A DNA stretch of 64,000 nucleotides. Origin: Halosegnis longus. GTDB lineage: Archaea; Halobacteriota; Halobacteria; Halobacteriales; Haloarculaceae. The notes beneath the pieces were generated by a model. It saw only the letters and a list, made by a program, of their open reading frames with translations, was not told the origin of the DNA and made no database searches. The stretch lies in assembly GCF_009663395.1 (NCBI RefSeq), contig NZ_QKNW01000001.1:434001-498000 (forward strand), read 5' to 3'. Numbering within the stretch: position 1 is the stretch's first letter; each line of letters starts with the position of its first letter. A program made the position numbers and the translations under genes. Below, piece after piece: positions 25,546 through 34,815 of this stretch.

Positions 25546-25603
25546 CCGACGGTCGAGAACTTCGGCAGGGTAATGAGTCGTGGGAACTGGACCACCGACA
25601 GGG

Positions 25604-26233
25604 ATGGCACGCGCACGACTCACCGTCACGACGCCGGAGGGTTCGTGGGCGGGGCGAGTCACGCGGGAACACCCCGACGCGCACGTCCGGGTCAGAACCG
25701 CGAGCATCGGTGAGCCGGCGACGCTCGTCGCGGAGGTGCGAGCGCCCTCGCTCGCTCCCGTCGTAGCGGCCATCTCGGAGGCGGACGGCGTCGACTCGCT
25801 CGATATCCTCGACCGCCACGGCGACACCGCGGTGTGTCGGCTCACCGTCGCGGACGCCGGGCCGCTGGCTGCTGCCGCGGCCGCCGGCGCACCCCCGGAG
25901 TATCCGTTCACCGTCGCGGACGGCACCATCGAGTGGGAGCTAACCGCCACACGGGCGGCGCTCGCCGACCTCGCGGACGAGCTCTCGGAGCGCGGCCTCG
26001 AGTTCACGGTGGCGGAGATGCGCCCCGGCGACGACGGCGAGCCGCTGCTTACACCCCGACAGCGAACCGTCGTCCAGACGGCCGTCGACAGCGGCTACTA
26101 CGAGGTTCCCCGCGGCTGTTCGCTCGCCACGGTCGCCGAACGGACAGACCTCTCGAAGTCGACGTGTAGCGAGATTCTCAGACGCGCCGAGAAGCGGCTG
26201 CTCCGGCGGTATCTCGACGGAGGGCGAGCGTGA
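25604..26233 (+). CDS. Bacterio-opsin activator-type HTH regulator
   Basis: The 209-residue protein ends in the haloarchaeal HTH_10 domain, with LTPRQRTVVQTAVDSGYYEV and a recognition segment LSKSTCSEILRRAEKRL (about 155-205). The N-terminal part is a beta-rich putative sensor region. The start at 25604 is chosen by the domain boundary, and the GTG of the next gene overlaps its stop. It is divergent from the multicopper oxidase/halocyanin pair and may control it; that link is positional only. Confidence 0.85.
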   Translation: MARARLTVTTPEGSWAGRVTREHPDAHVRVRTASIGEPATLVAEVRAPSLAPVVAAISEADGVDSLDILDRHGDTAVCRLTVADAGPLAAAAAAGAPPEYPFTVADGTIEWELTATRAALADLADELSERGLEFTVAEMRPGDDGEPLLTPRQRTVVQTAVDSGYYEVPRGCSLATVAERTDLSKSTCSEILRRAEKRLLRRYLDGGRA

Positions 26234-26598
26234 GCAATCCGTTCGAGGAGTCGGTCGACCCGGCGGCGGTGTTGGCCGCGCTGGACGACGACGCCTGTCG
26301 GGAGCTCATCCGCGAACTCGACGCCCCGCACACGGCGGACGAACTCGCCGACGCGTCGGACATCGCCCGGTCGACCGTCTACCGGAAGCTCGACACCCTC
26401 ACCGACGCCGGACTGGTCGAGGAACGGACCGAGGTCCGGTCGGACGGCCACCACACGACCCGCTACGTCCTCGATTTCGAGGCCGTCCACGTCCTGCTCG
26501 ACGACGACCGCCACCTCGACATCGAGGTCGACCGCCCCGAGGAAGGACCAGACGAGCGCGTCGCACGTCTGTGGACAGAGATTAGAGATTCGACATGA
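26230..26598 (+). CDS. ArsR-like winged-helix transcription regulator
   Basis: The 122-residue protein starts with GTG overlapping the upstream stop. It has a winged helix with HTADELADASDIARSTVYRK (about 35-54), then LTDAGLVEERTEVRSDG. No metal-binding cysteines of the classic ArsR type are present. It overlaps the next membrane gene by four bases, so the three-gene run is probably one operon. Confidence 0.85.
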   Translation: MSNPFEESVDPAAVLAALDDDACRELIRELDAPHTADELADASDIARSTVYRKLDTLTDAGLVEERTEVRSDGHHTTRYVLDFEAVHVLLDDDRHLDIEVDRPEEGPDERVARLWTEIRDST

Positions 26599-26876
26599 CA
26601 CACCCATACGCAATTGCAGCACTGAAGACAGTCACGCTGGCGCTCGGACTCGTCATCACCTACTACAGCGTGCAGGCGTATCGCCGGACGGACGCGGAGC
26701 CGCTTGCAGCACTCGCGCTCGGCTTCGGTATCATCACCATGGGCGCGTTCACCGCCGGCATCTTGGACTGGTTTGCCCCCGTCAGCCGCGACCTCGCGCT
26801 CGTCGTCGAGAGCGCCTTCACCGCCCTCGGCTTCGCGGCCATCTTCTATGCCCTGTTCGTCGACCGGTCAGGCTGA
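26595..26876 (+). CDS. Small membrane protein of the regulator operon
   Basis: The 93-residue protein has three hydrophobic segments at about 8-27, 38-58 and 69-88. It follows the winged-helix gene by an ATGA overlap, a common arrangement for a small membrane partner of a haloarchaeal regulator. The family is not further recognised. It converges with the MFS gene, overlapping by nine bases. Confidence 0.8.
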   Translation: MTHPYAIAALKTVTLALGLVITYYSVQAYRRTDAEPLAALALGFGIITMGAFTAGILDWFAPVSRDLALVVESAFTALGFAAIFYALFVDRSG

Positions 26877-28154
26877 CGGGTATCGCCGCGAGAGTCCCCG
26901 CAGCGTGGCGACGAACAGCCCGCTCGCGAGGAGAAGGCCTCCCGCGAGCGCGAACGCGACCCCGTAGCCGGCCGTCGCGACCCAGCCGCCGAGCGCGCTC
27001 CCGACGCCGCCGCCGACCGCGCCGAGCGCCGTGTAGATGCCGAGCGTCTCGCTGCGAATCGCCGGCGGCGCGTGTCTGGTGACGAGCGCGGTGCCGGCGA
27101 CGGCGATGACGGCCCACGTCGCCCCGATGACCGTGAATCCGACCGCAGCAGCGGCGAAGGCGACCGACTGGCTCGCCACGCCCGCCAGCAGAGCGACGGC
27201 CGGAAACAACAGCCCACGAACGAGCAGTCCACTCGCCTGTAGCCGCCGGAGGTCGACTCGGGCGCGGCCGACCCACCCGTACAACAGCGCGGACGCGGCA
27301 GAGGAGAGCAGATAGAGGAAGAACACCTGACTGGAGCCGAAGGCGCGCTCGGTGAGAAAGAGCGGCAGCGGTGCCCAGAAGACGGCCGAGCCGGTGAAAA
27401 AGAGGAACGCGGCCGCGAGATACGCCGCGAGCGTCGGGGTGAGCCGAGCGCGAAGCTGTGCCGGGTGGAACCGTCGGGTCGCCCAGTAGAGCCGGTTCGG
27501 GGTGAACGGGAACGTCGCGCCGGCGACGTTCCGGCTGGAGGACGCGAGCAGGCGCGCGACCCGGTGGGCGCGGCGCTCGTCGGGCGCACCCGTTCCGGAC
27601 GTGCGGGGGAGCGTCCGCGCGACCCCGACCGCACTCACCGCGGCGGCCACGGCGAGCAGCCAGAACAGTACGGCAGTCGGGTCGCCGACGAGTCGCCCGC
27701 CGACGAGAGGCCACACCGTCCCGAGCACGAGGCCGCCGGCCCACCCGTACCCCTGGTACGTGTTGAGCCGGCCGATCTGTTCGTTCCACTGGGGTTCGGG
27801 GACGCCGTCGACGACGAGCATCGTGACGACGAGCGGGACGGAGCCGGCCGCGAGCCAACAGACGGTGTTGACCGCGATGATGGCGGGTGCACGCTGGAGG
27901 AACGGAAGCACGGCGAGCGAGAGCGCGACGGTCGCGAGCGTCCCGAGGACGAGCCAGCGACGGTGGGCGACCGTGGTCGCGAGCCGGCCGAAGAGCAGAC
28001 TCCCGGAGGCGGCGACGAGCGCGGCGGCGGCGGCCAACAGCCCGAGCTCGGCGACGGAGCCGCCACGCGCAACCAGATACAGCGGGACGAGCAGCGAACT
28101 CCCGCCGAAGGCGACCGACCCGATTCCCCACGGGACGAGCCACGGGCGTCTCAT
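26868..28154 (-). CDS. MFS transporter
   Basis: The 428-residue protein has about 12 hydrophobic helices and the MFS-like loop segments SGSLLFGRLATTVAHRRWLV near residue 57. The substrate is not recognisable. It starts MRRPWLVPWGIGS, with the first helix immediately after. It is divergent from the PAC2 gene with 84 bases between starts. Confidence 0.88.
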   Translation of the reverse strand: MRRPWLVPWGIGSVAFGGSSLLVPLYLVARGGSVAELGLLAAAAALVAASGSLLFGRLATTVAHRRWLVLGTLATVALSLAVLPFLQRAPAIIAVNTVCWLAAGSVPLVVTMLVVDGVPEPQWNEQIGRLNTYQGYGWAGGLVLGTVWPLVGGRLVGDPTAVLFWLLAVAAAVSAVGVARTLPRTSGTGAPDERRAHRVARLLASSSRNVAGATFPFTPNRLYWATRRFHPAQLRARLTPTLAAYLAAAFLFFTGSAVFWAPLPLFLTERAFGSSQVFFLYLLSSAASALLYGWVGRARVDLRRLQASGLLVRGLLFPAVALLAGVASQSVAFAAAAVGFTVIGATWAVIAVAGTALVTRHAPPAIRSETLGIYTALGAVGGGVGSALGGWVATAGYGVAFALAGGLLLASGLFVATLRGLSRRYPSA

Positions 28155-28238
28155 GTGTTCGGTCTGCTCACACCACAGGGAAAGTCGCTTCGACAGGTGA
28201 ACCCAGGGATTATGGGAGCGACAGGCGACTCAGCACGC

Positions 28239-28979
28239 ATGAGCCGCGACCCCGCATTCGATGTCTCGACCGACACGGACCCGAACGACATCCTGCTGGT
28301 CGGCACCGCAGACGTTGGCGTAGCCGGTCTCACCGCCGTCGACTACGTCACCACGCAGGCCGACGCGACCCAAATCGGCCATCTCGCGACCCGACATCTC
28401 CCCGATATCACGCCGTTCACCGACGGAGTCCCCCGTCGCCCGATTCGTCTCTACAACGTCGGGGAGAACGTGACCGTCTGCGTCTGTGAGCTGTCGCTGC
28501 CGCCGTGGGTCTCCGAACTGGTGAGCGAGGAGCTGCTGGCGTGGGCGAGCGAGACGGGTGTCGAGACGATTGCCGCCGTCTTCGGCGGGGCTTACCCGCA
28601 CGCCGAGGAGGACCACACCGTCTCCTACGTCGGCACCGAGCCGTTCCGCGAGGAGGCGATGGCCGACCTGCCGTTCGAGCCGCTGTCGGCCGGCTACTTC
28701 GACGGCCTGCTCGGGGAGCTGCTCACGGCCGGTCTCGACGAGCCGGAGCCGGCGGTCGGTGCACTGGTCACGCCGGCGCACCCGCCGGGACCGGATATCG
28801 ACGCGGCCGTCCGGCTCGTGGAGGCGGCCGAGACGGCCTACGGCGTCGGCGTCGAGACGACCGAACTCCGGAACCGCTCTGCGGCACAGCGGCAGTACTA
28901 CGAGGCGCTCGCAGAGCGGATGGCGGCCCTGCGAAACGAGGGGAGCGACCGGCCGTACGACGACCGGATGTTCATGTAG
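28239..28979 (+). CDS. PAC2-family protein
   Basis: The 246-residue protein has the PAC2/archaeal proteasome-assembly chaperone-like fold pattern, with ILLVGTADVGVAGLTAVDYV at the N-terminus and GTEPFREEAMADLPFEPL in the middle. The family's role in archaea is not firmly known. The ATG at 28239 is chosen because the long in-frame extension upstream overlaps the MFS gene on the other strand and is a shadow. A stable hairpin follows the stop. Confidence 0.8.
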   Translation: MSRDPAFDVSTDTDPNDILLVGTADVGVAGLTAVDYVTTQADATQIGHLATRHLPDITPFTDGVPRRPIRLYNVGENVTVCVCELSLPPWVSELVSEELLAWASETGVETIAAVFGGAYPHAEEDHTVSYVGTEPFREEAMADLPFEPLSAGYFDGLLGELLTAGLDEPEPAVGALVTPAHPPGPDIDAAVRLVEAAETAYGVGVETTELRNRSAAQRQYYEALAERMAALRNEGSDRPYDDRMFM

Positions 28980-28984
28980 CTACG

Positions 28985-29001
28985 CCGGCAATCGTTGCCG
29001 G
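28985..29001. terminator. Short perfect hairpin after the PAC2 gene
   Basis: CCGGCAA (28985-28991) pairs with TTGCCGG (28995-29001) around the loop TCG. It sits six bases after the PAC2 stop and before the pckA promoter, so it may end the upstream transcript. Confidence 0.4.
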
Positions 29002-29020
29002 GCCGACGCATGTGGGAAGC

Positions 29021-29025
29021 TTTTA
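29021..29025 (+). promoter_or_regulatory. Candidate TATA box for pckA
   Basis: TTTTA lies about 31 bases before the pckA ATG at 29054, and an AT-rich tract follows. The distance allows a nearly leaderless transcript. Confidence 0.3.
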
Positions 29026-29053
29026 CCCGCTGATTCGCGAGTTTACACATACG

Positions 29054-30562
29054 ATGTCAGAACGTGGAGCGACGTCCGACTCGCTCGATACCACTCTCCC
29101 TGCGCCCGACTCGACGGACCGCATCCACCACAACCCCAGCGCGGCGACCCTCCGTTCGCTGTCCGCCCACCTGGAGACGGAGACAGAGTTCGGCGCGCCC
29201 TCCTACGTGAGCGAGCAGCGCTCGCGCCAGTCGGAGTTCACCCGCAACGACACGGACAGCGACTTCGACGCCGAGGATTACACTCACGTCGAGACGGCCC
29301 TCGACGGCGTCCGCGAGAGCGACCGCGAGTTCGTCTGTCTCGACCTGCAGGTGGGTCGCCACCCCGACCACACCTACGACGCACGCTACTTCGTCCCCGC
29401 CGAGCAGGCGCGTATTGCCCTCTCGCTCACCCGCCTGTTCGAGCGGAGCGAGTTCGACGAGCCGGATTTCTGCACCGTCCAGCTCCCCGACCACGACACG
29501 CTCGCCATCCGCACGCTCGTCGACGAGGGTATCACGACCGTCCTCGGCAGCGACTACACCGGCGAGGCCAAGAAGTCCTTCCTCCGGCTGTTCATGCAGC
29601 GGACGAAGGCCGCGGGCGGACTCGGACTCCACGCCGGCAGCAAGCGCGTCACCCTCGAAGACGACGGCGACACCCGCGAGGTCGGCCAGCTGTTCTTGGG
29701 GCTGTCCGCGACGGGCAAATCGACGCTGACCGCCCACGGACTCGGCCTCTCGGGCGCGGAGTCCGCGACCATGCTACAGGACGACGTGTGTGCGCTCCTC
29801 CCGGACGGCACCGTCGCCGGCAGCGAGGGGAACGGGCTGTACGTGAAGACCATCGGACTCGACCGCGAGGAACAGCCCGCCGTCTACGACGCCGTCACCG
29901 ACGAGTCCGCGGTGTTGGAAAACGTCGACGTGAGCGAGGACGGCACCGTCGACTTCGACAGCGACCGATACACCACGAACGGGCGGGCCGCCATCCTCCG
30001 CGACCGACTCGCCTCCGCGGGCGAGGATATCGACCTCGAAGAGGTGAATCAGGTCTTCTTCATCACGCGCAATCCCGCGATGCCGCCGGTGACGAAGCTG
30101 GATTCGGCGTCGGCGGCCGCCGCGTTCATGCTCGGCGAGTCGATTCAGACCTCGGCGGGCGACCCGGACGCGGCGGGCGAGGCGATTCGCGTCGTCGGCA
30201 CGAACCCGTTCATCGTCGGCTCCGAAGGGAAGGAGGGGAACCGCTTTCGCGACCTCATCGAATCGCTCGACGTGGAGTGTTATCTGCTCAACACCGGCCG
30301 CGTCGGCGAGCGCGACATCGGCGTCACGGAGTCGGTGACGATTCTGCGCGAACTCGCCCGCGGGTCGGTGTCGTGGCGCGAGGACGGCGACACCGGCCTG
30401 TCGGTGCCCGCCGACCTCGACGGCGTCGATATCGAGCAGTTCGACGTGACCGCGAACCTGGCGGACGCGTCCGCGCGACTGGCCGAGCTGCGCGAGGAGC
30501 GGCGCGCGTATCTGGCCGCGTTCGAGGACCTCGACGACGCCATCGTCGACGCCGTTTACTGA
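29054..30562 (+). CDS. pckA: Phosphoenolpyruvate carboxykinase (ATP)
   Basis: The 502-residue enzyme converts oxaloacetate and ATP to phosphoenolpyruvate in gluconeogenesis. The P-loop is GLSATGKST (216-224), preceded by GSDYTGEAKKSFLR (substrate side) and followed by MLQDDVCALLPDG (metal side) and NGLYVKTIGLDRE. These are the ATP-type PEPCK signatures. It is monocistronic by context; the K+ channel gene follows 48 bases on. Confidence 0.92.
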   Translation: MSERGATSDSLDTTLPAPDSTDRIHHNPSAATLRSLSAHLETETEFGAPSYVSEQRSRQSEFTRNDTDSDFDAEDYTHVETALDGVRESDREFVCLDLQVGRHPDHTYDARYFVPAEQARIALSLTRLFERSEFDEPDFCTVQLPDHDTLAIRTLVDEGITTVLGSDYTGEAKKSFLRLFMQRTKAAGGLGLHAGSKRVTLEDDGDTREVGQLFLGLSATGKSTLTAHGLGLSGAESATMLQDDVCALLPDGTVAGSEGNGLYVKTIGLDREEQPAVYDAVTDESAVLENVDVSEDGTVDFDSDRYTTNGRAAILRDRLASAGEDIDLEEVNQVFFITRNPAMPPVTKLDSASAAAAFMLGESIQTSAGDPDAAGEAIRVVGTNPFIVGSEGKEGNRFRDLIESLDVECYLLNTGRVGERDIGVTESVTILRELARGSVSWREDGDTGLSVPADLDGVDIEQFDVTANLADASARLAELREERRAYLAAFEDLDDAIVDAVY

Positions 30563-30609
30563 GCCGTCCGTCGCGGGGGGATTTTGTACGCGCGCACCGA
30601 CGCGTCGGT

Positions 30610-31443
30610 ATGACCGCCCCGAGTGGCTCCGACTCTCGCCGCGAACAGGTCGAGTTCTACCTGCTCGACCACGAGACGCCGGCGGGGAAAGCCGTCGATA
30701 TCGGGCTGCTCGTGTTGAATCTGCTGTTCGTACTCGTGCTCGTCGTCGACACGTATCCGTTGGCTCCGGGCACCGAGACGGCGCTGTTGCGGTTTGAGAT
30801 GCTCGTGAGCGTCGTGCTCGCGGGCGAGTACGTGCTCCGCATCTACAGCGCTTCGAACCGCGTCGCGGAGCTGTTGAACCCCTACACGATTGTCGACGGG
30901 GTGTCGATTCTGCCGGCGCTCGCGGTGTTGCTCGTGCCGAATCTCGGCGTCGGCGCGCTCGAAGTCGGGCTGTTGCGCGCGCTGCGTGTCGCCCGCGTCC
31001 TCCGATTGTACCGGTTCACCGACGACGAGGTGTTCTTCTTCGGTCGCATCGAGGAGGAGACGCTCCGTGGACTGCGGCTGCTGCTCACCGTCTTGACCAT
31101 CTTCTTCATCTCCGCCGGACTGTTCTATACGGTCGAGCAGGGGCCGAATCCCGGCGTCGAGACGTTCGGAGACGCCTTCTACTACGTCGTCGTCACGCTG
31201 ACGACGGTCGGCTTCGGCGACATCACGCCCGTCACGCCGGCGGGTCGGTGGGTGACGGTCGCGAGCATCCTGGCCGGCGTGCTCGTCGTCCCGTGGCAGG
31301 CCGGCCGTATCGTCCGGGAGTGGACGGCGAGTGACAAGGAGGACGTGACCTGCCCGCAGTGTGGGCTCTCGTATCACGACCCCGACGCCTCCCACTGCAA
31401 GGCGTGTGGCCACGTCATCTACCAGGAGTTCGACTCCCGGTAG
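30610..31443 (+). CDS. Voltage-sensor potassium channel with zinc ribbon tail
   Basis: The 277-residue protein has six hydrophobic segments. S4 contains regularly spaced arginines (123, 126, 129, 132, 135) in [16 protein letters not shown]. The pore filter TVGFGD is at 199-204. After the last helix the tail has two Cys pairs, CPQC (248-251) and CKAC (263-266), a zinc ribbon not usual for bacterial Kv channels. The tail could be a metal or protein docking site. Residues 1-25 are soluble. Confidence 0.9.
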   Translation: MTAPSGSDSRREQVEFYLLDHETPAGKAVDIGLLVLNLLFVLVLVVDTYPLAPGTETALLRFEMLVSVVLAGEYVLRIYSASNRVAELLNPYTIVDGVSILPALAVLLVPNLGVGALEVGLLRALRVARVLRLYRFTDDEVFFFGRIEEETLRGLRLLLTVLTIFFISAGLFYTVEQGPNPGVETFGDAFYYVVVTLTTVGFGDITPVTPAGRWVTVASILAGVLVVPWQAGRIVREWTASDKEDVTCPQCGLSYHDPDASHCKACGHVIYQEFDSR

Positions 31444-31481
31444 AACGAACCACTTTTTGCCCGATTGTCGGAACCGACGAC

Positions 31482-32030
31482 ATGGAGCGACTCCGCGACT
31501 CACTGCACGACGCGCCCATCATCGACAAGGACGGCTACGAGTATCTCGTCCATCCCATCTCGAACGGAGTGCCCGTGCTCGACCCCGCACTCCTGCGCGA
31601 GGTCGTCGTCGGCATGGTCCGGCGGGCGGACTTGGAGGTGGACAAAATCGTCGCCCCTGAGGCGATGGGTATCCACATCGCCACGGCCCTCTCGCTCCAG
31701 ACGGACGTGCCGCTCGTCGTCATCCGGAAACGCGAGTACGGGCTGGCGGGTGAGGTCGCGCTCCACCAACAGACCGGCTACTCCTCCTCGGAGATGTTCA
31801 TCAACGACGTGGAGCCGGGCGACCGCGTCCTCATCGTGGACGACCTGCTCTCGACGGGCGGGACGCTCGCAGCCATCTGTGGTGCGCTCGACGACATCGG
31901 GGCCGACATCGCCGATATCGTCGTCGCACTCCGCAAGGTCGGCGACAACGCCTTAGACGAGACGGACTACGACGTGAAATCGCTCCTCGACATCACGGTC
32001 GCTGACGGCGAGGTCACCATCCACGACTGA
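31482..32030 (+). CDS. hpt: Purine phosphoribosyltransferase (archaeal hypoxanthine/guanine type)
   Basis: The 182-residue enzyme transfers phosphoribose to a purine base. The PRPP loop is [13 protein letters not shown] near residue 120, and the preceding [13 protein letters not shown] region is typical of the archaeal HPRT/APRT-like family. The exact base is inferred; this family can also act on adenine. It is followed by a uracil/xanthine-type permease 113 bases downstream, which fits purine salvage. Confidence 0.8.
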   Translation: MERLRDSLHDAPIIDKDGYEYLVHPISNGVPVLDPALLREVVVGMVRRADLEVDKIVAPEAMGIHIATALSLQTDVPLVVIRKREYGLAGEVALHQQTGYSSSEMFINDVEPGDRVLIVDDLLSTGGTLAAICGALDDIGADIADIVVALRKVGDNALDETDYDVKSLLDITVADGEVTIHD

Positions 32031-32115
32031 GCCGTCCACGTTCGTGACGCAGTAATGCAGTAGTGTGTATATCATCGCCGTCTAAATGCCGATTCTGTGC
32101 GCCGATGCGGAACAA

Positions 32116-32134
32116 TTTTACACGAAGGTGTGTA
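32116..32134 (+). promoter_or_regulatory. TATA-like box with overlapping inverted repeat before the permease gene
   Basis: TTTTA (32116-32120) lies about 26 bases before the ATG at 32144. TACAC (32119-32123) and GTGTA (32130-32134) form a small inverted repeat over its right end, a position where a repressor would block start. GTGTGTA also occurs near 32063-32069. Confidence 0.35.
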
Positions 32135-32143
32135 CCGACCGGT

Positions 32144-33541
32144 ATGTCAGAATCGGAGATGGACATCGAGTACGGCATCGACGAGCAGCCGCCGCCGCTG
32201 AAGGCGGTGTTGCTTGGTCTCCAGCATCTCGCGGTGATGATTGTGCCCGCGACGGCGGTCGCGTACGTCGTCGGTGGCGCGGTCGGCCTCTCCGCGAGCG
32301 ACCTCACCTACACGGTGCAGATGGTGTTGCTCTTTTCCGGGATTGCGACGGTCGTCCAGTCGTACGGGGCCGGCGTCGTCGGCGCGCGACTCCCCGTCGT
32401 GATGGGGTCGAGTTTCACCTTCGTCGGTGCGGCAATCGCCATCGGGAACAACTACGGGCTGGCGACTGTGTTCGGCTCGATTCTCGTCACCGGCGTGCTC
32501 GTCGAGTGGCTCATCGGCTGGCAGTTCAAGCGCATCGAGGAGTACTTCCCGCCGCTGGTCACCGGGCTGGTCGTGCTCATCATCGGGCTGTACCTCGTTC
32601 CCATCGGCTTCGAGTACGCCGCCGGCGGCGCACCCGTCGACGGGCCGCAGTTCGGTGCCTTGTACAATCTCGGACTCGCCGCGCTCGTGCTCGTGGTCGC
32701 GGTCGTCCTGAACCTCGCGACCGACGGGCTGACGCGGATTTTGAGCACGCTCGCGGCTATCGTCGTCGGCTACGTCGCCGCCATCGCGCTCACCCTCGGC
32801 TCCGGGCTTGCGTTGGTGAGTTTCGAGGCCGTCGGCCAGGCCGCGTGGCTCGCGCTCCCACAGCCGGGCCGGTTCGGCGTCCCCGAGTTCCGCCCCGTCC
32901 CGATTGCGACCTTCGCATTCTTATTTCTCGTCTCCGCGATGGAGACGGTCGGTGACATGTCCGGCGTGACCAGCGCCGAGGGGCGCAATCCGACCGACGA
33001 GGAGTTCCGCGGCGGGCTGTTCACCGACGGGCTGTTCTCGTCGGTGGGTGCGGCGTTCGGTGCCTACCCCATCACCTCCTTCTCCCAGAACGTCGGCATC
33101 GTGAACTTCACCGGCGTGTTGAGCCGGTACGTCGTCACCGTCACCGGCGTCCTGCTCGCCGTCCTGGGGCTCTCGCCGAAGGTCGGCGCGGTCGTGACGA
33201 CGATTCCGAGCGCCGTCTTCGGCGGCGCAGTCCTGCTGATGGCCGGGATGGTCGCCGCCAGCGGCGCGCGGCTCATCACCATCCACTGTGAGATGAACCG
33301 CCGGAACATGACCGTCATGGGCGTCTCGCTCGGGCTGGGACTGGGCGTCGCGACGGCCCCGAGCGCGGCCTTCGCACAGCTCCCGCAGTGGGCGAGCACG
33401 TTCTTCAGTCAGGCAGTCATCATGACGGGGCTGTCGGCGCTCCTGCTGAACACGTTCGCACCCGGCACGCAGAGCCCGCTGTTCGGCGGCGAGCCGGAGA
33501 CCGAACCGCCGCTCGAAGAGCCGGTCGGAAGCGACGACTGA
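32144..33541 (+). CDS. Uracil/xanthine-family nucleobase permease
   Basis: The 465-residue membrane protein is of the NCS2 family, with about 12-14 helices. Typical segments are GLQHLAVMIVPATAV near the N-terminus, MGSSFTFVGAAIAIG, and SAMETVGDMSGVTSAEGR in the substrate region. Import of a purine would feed the adjacent phosphoribosyltransferase. The ATG at 32144 is chosen for its promoter spacing; an ATG 81 bases upstream would add a leader unlike the family. Confidence 0.9.
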   Translation: MSESEMDIEYGIDEQPPPLKAVLLGLQHLAVMIVPATAVAYVVGGAVGLSASDLTYTVQMVLLFSGIATVVQSYGAGVVGARLPVVMGSSFTFVGAAIAIGNNYGLATVFGSILVTGVLVEWLIGWQFKRIEEYFPPLVTGLVVLIIGLYLVPIGFEYAAGGAPVDGPQFGALYNLGLAALVLVVAVVLNLATDGLTRILSTLAAIVVGYVAAIALTLGSGLALVSFEAVGQAAWLALPQPGRFGVPEFRPVPIATFAFLFLVSAMETVGDMSGVTSAEGRNPTDEEFRGGLFTDGLFSSVGAAFGAYPITSFSQNVGIVNFTGVLSRYVVTVTGVLLAVLGLSPKVGAVVTTIPSAVFGGAVLLMAGMVAASGARLITIHCEMNRRNMTVMGVSLGLGLGVATAPSAAFAQLPQWASTFFSQAVIMTGLSALLLNTFAPGTQSPLFGGEPETEPPLEEPVGSDD

Positions 33542-33582
33542 GTCGGCGGGCGGTTTTGTGGCGGCGGCGCGTACCCCGCGGT

Positions 33583-34041
33583 ATGGACCTGGACCAGTTC
33601 GCCGACGACACGCCCGCCGACGACGCCGACCCGGACGCGCGCTGTTGTGTCGTCGCGACCCAACAGGAGACGTTCGGGCGGTGTCGCGACGGCATCTACC
33701 CGTCGCCCCGGTCGTACGACCGCACCCGTCGCGCGTTCGACTACATGGCCTTCTACCGGACCGCACCCGTCTCCGCGATTACCCACTACGCACCCGTCGA
33801 GGCGCGCGTCGAACAGCGCCGCGGCGAGTCCGGCCCGATGACCGACGACGACTGGGCGACACTCATCGACCCCTTCTCCGACGAGCGCGTGGTCGTCGTC
33901 TTCGAACTCGGCGACCTCGTCCCGCTCGATACGTCCGTCGAGAACGACCAGAACGGGGTTCGGGGCGCGTGGTACTGCAGTGTCGAGGACCTCCGTGTGG
34001 CCGGGACGCTGTCGGCGTTAGCAGACCGCGCCGAGACCTGA
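33583..34041 (+). CDS. Hypothetical protein
   Basis: The 152-residue soluble protein contains RCCVVATQQETFGRCRDGIY near the N-terminus and a likely beta-rich middle with FELGDLVPLDT. It follows the permease by 41 bases. No family is recognised and no membrane segment is seen. The start at 33583 follows the shift from shadow to acidic coding sequence. Confidence 0.65.
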   Translation: MDLDQFADDTPADDADPDARCCVVATQQETFGRCRDGIYPSPRSYDRTRRAFDYMAFYRTAPVSAITHYAPVEARVEQRRGESGPMTDDDWATLIDPFSDERVVVVFELGDLVPLDTSVENDQNGVRGAWYCSVEDLRVAGTLSALADRAET

Positions 34042-34764
34042 TTACGACTCGATGACGGCGTCACACCGCAGACACAACACCGTGTTCACGACGTGGTTGA
34101 TGTCGTTCGCGCCGCAGTCGGGACACTCGTAGCTGTCGTTGCCGTACTCGGTCGAGCCGCGAGGCGCGTGGAGATGGCCCGCCCGTTCGCGGGCGTCGAG
34201 ATACGACGGCAGGCGAGCGCGGGCGAACCGGACCCGGCGCGCGAGCGCGTCCGAGCCGTCGCCGTGGATGTCGTCCCACGCGTCGTCGTCCGGGCGCGAC
34301 AGTTGGGTGAGCAGGTCGGTTCCGGCCTGCAGCAGTGGCTCCGTCGTCGCGCCGGCGGGGTCCTCGACGCTCGCCGCGGCGTACGCCTCGCTCGCGCGGT
34401 CGTAGGCGGCACTCGCCTTCTCGTCGTTGCCGGCGACGACCTGACAGTGGCCGATCCACTCCTCGCAGGCGGCCGCCGCGAGCGGGTCGGCGTCGCGTCG
34501 GTAATCCGTCGCGACGAGTCGAGCCTGGAGCGCGCGGTTGTGGGCGGTCGTCTCGTCGCCGGCGATACGGGCCGCGACCCCGGCGAGCAGGAGATACCGA
34601 AGTCCGTCGCCGGCGCTCGTCCGGTCGTCGGTGAGGGTGCGCTCGAACCCCTCGTAGCCGGCCATCGTCCCGTACGCCCCGAGGGTGTAGCCGTCGACGA
34701 TGTCGGGCCACCGCTCGGTGTGAAGCGTGCGAATCGCGCGGGCGGCGTGGTCGCGGTCGGACAT
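34042..34764 (-). CDS. Hypothetical helical protein with C-terminal zinc ribbon
   Basis: The 240-residue protein is mostly alpha-helical, with repeats of small and alanine-rich helices that look TPR-like. The tail has two Cys pairs, CPDC and CLRC, separated by about 15 residues, consistent with a zinc ribbon. It could be a scaffold or nucleic-acid-binding protein. It meets the preceding gene end to end with no gap and lies about 50 bases upstream of the class IV aminotransferase in a different transcription unit order. Confidence 0.7.
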   Translation of the reverse strand: MSDRDHAARAIRTLHTERWPDIVDGYTLGAYGTMAGYEGFERTLTDDRTSAGDGLRYLLLAGVAARIAGDETTAHNRALQARLVATDYRRDADPLAAAACEEWIGHCQVVAGNDEKASAAYDRASEAYAAASVEDPAGATTEPLLQAGTDLLTQLSRPDDDAWDDIHGDGSDALARRVRFARARLPSYLDARERAGHLHAPRGSTEYGNDSYECPDCGANDINHVVNTVLCLRCDAVIES

Positions 34765-34815
34765 GGGGGAAGGAGGGGACCACGCCGGGGAGTCGTTCGG
34801 GTAGCGGCAACGCGT

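Noticed and set aside
28558-31443. 961-residue plus-strand frame running over PAC2, pckA and the channel
   Set aside because: It joins shadow sequence to the real K+ channel frame; only the part after 30610 is kept.
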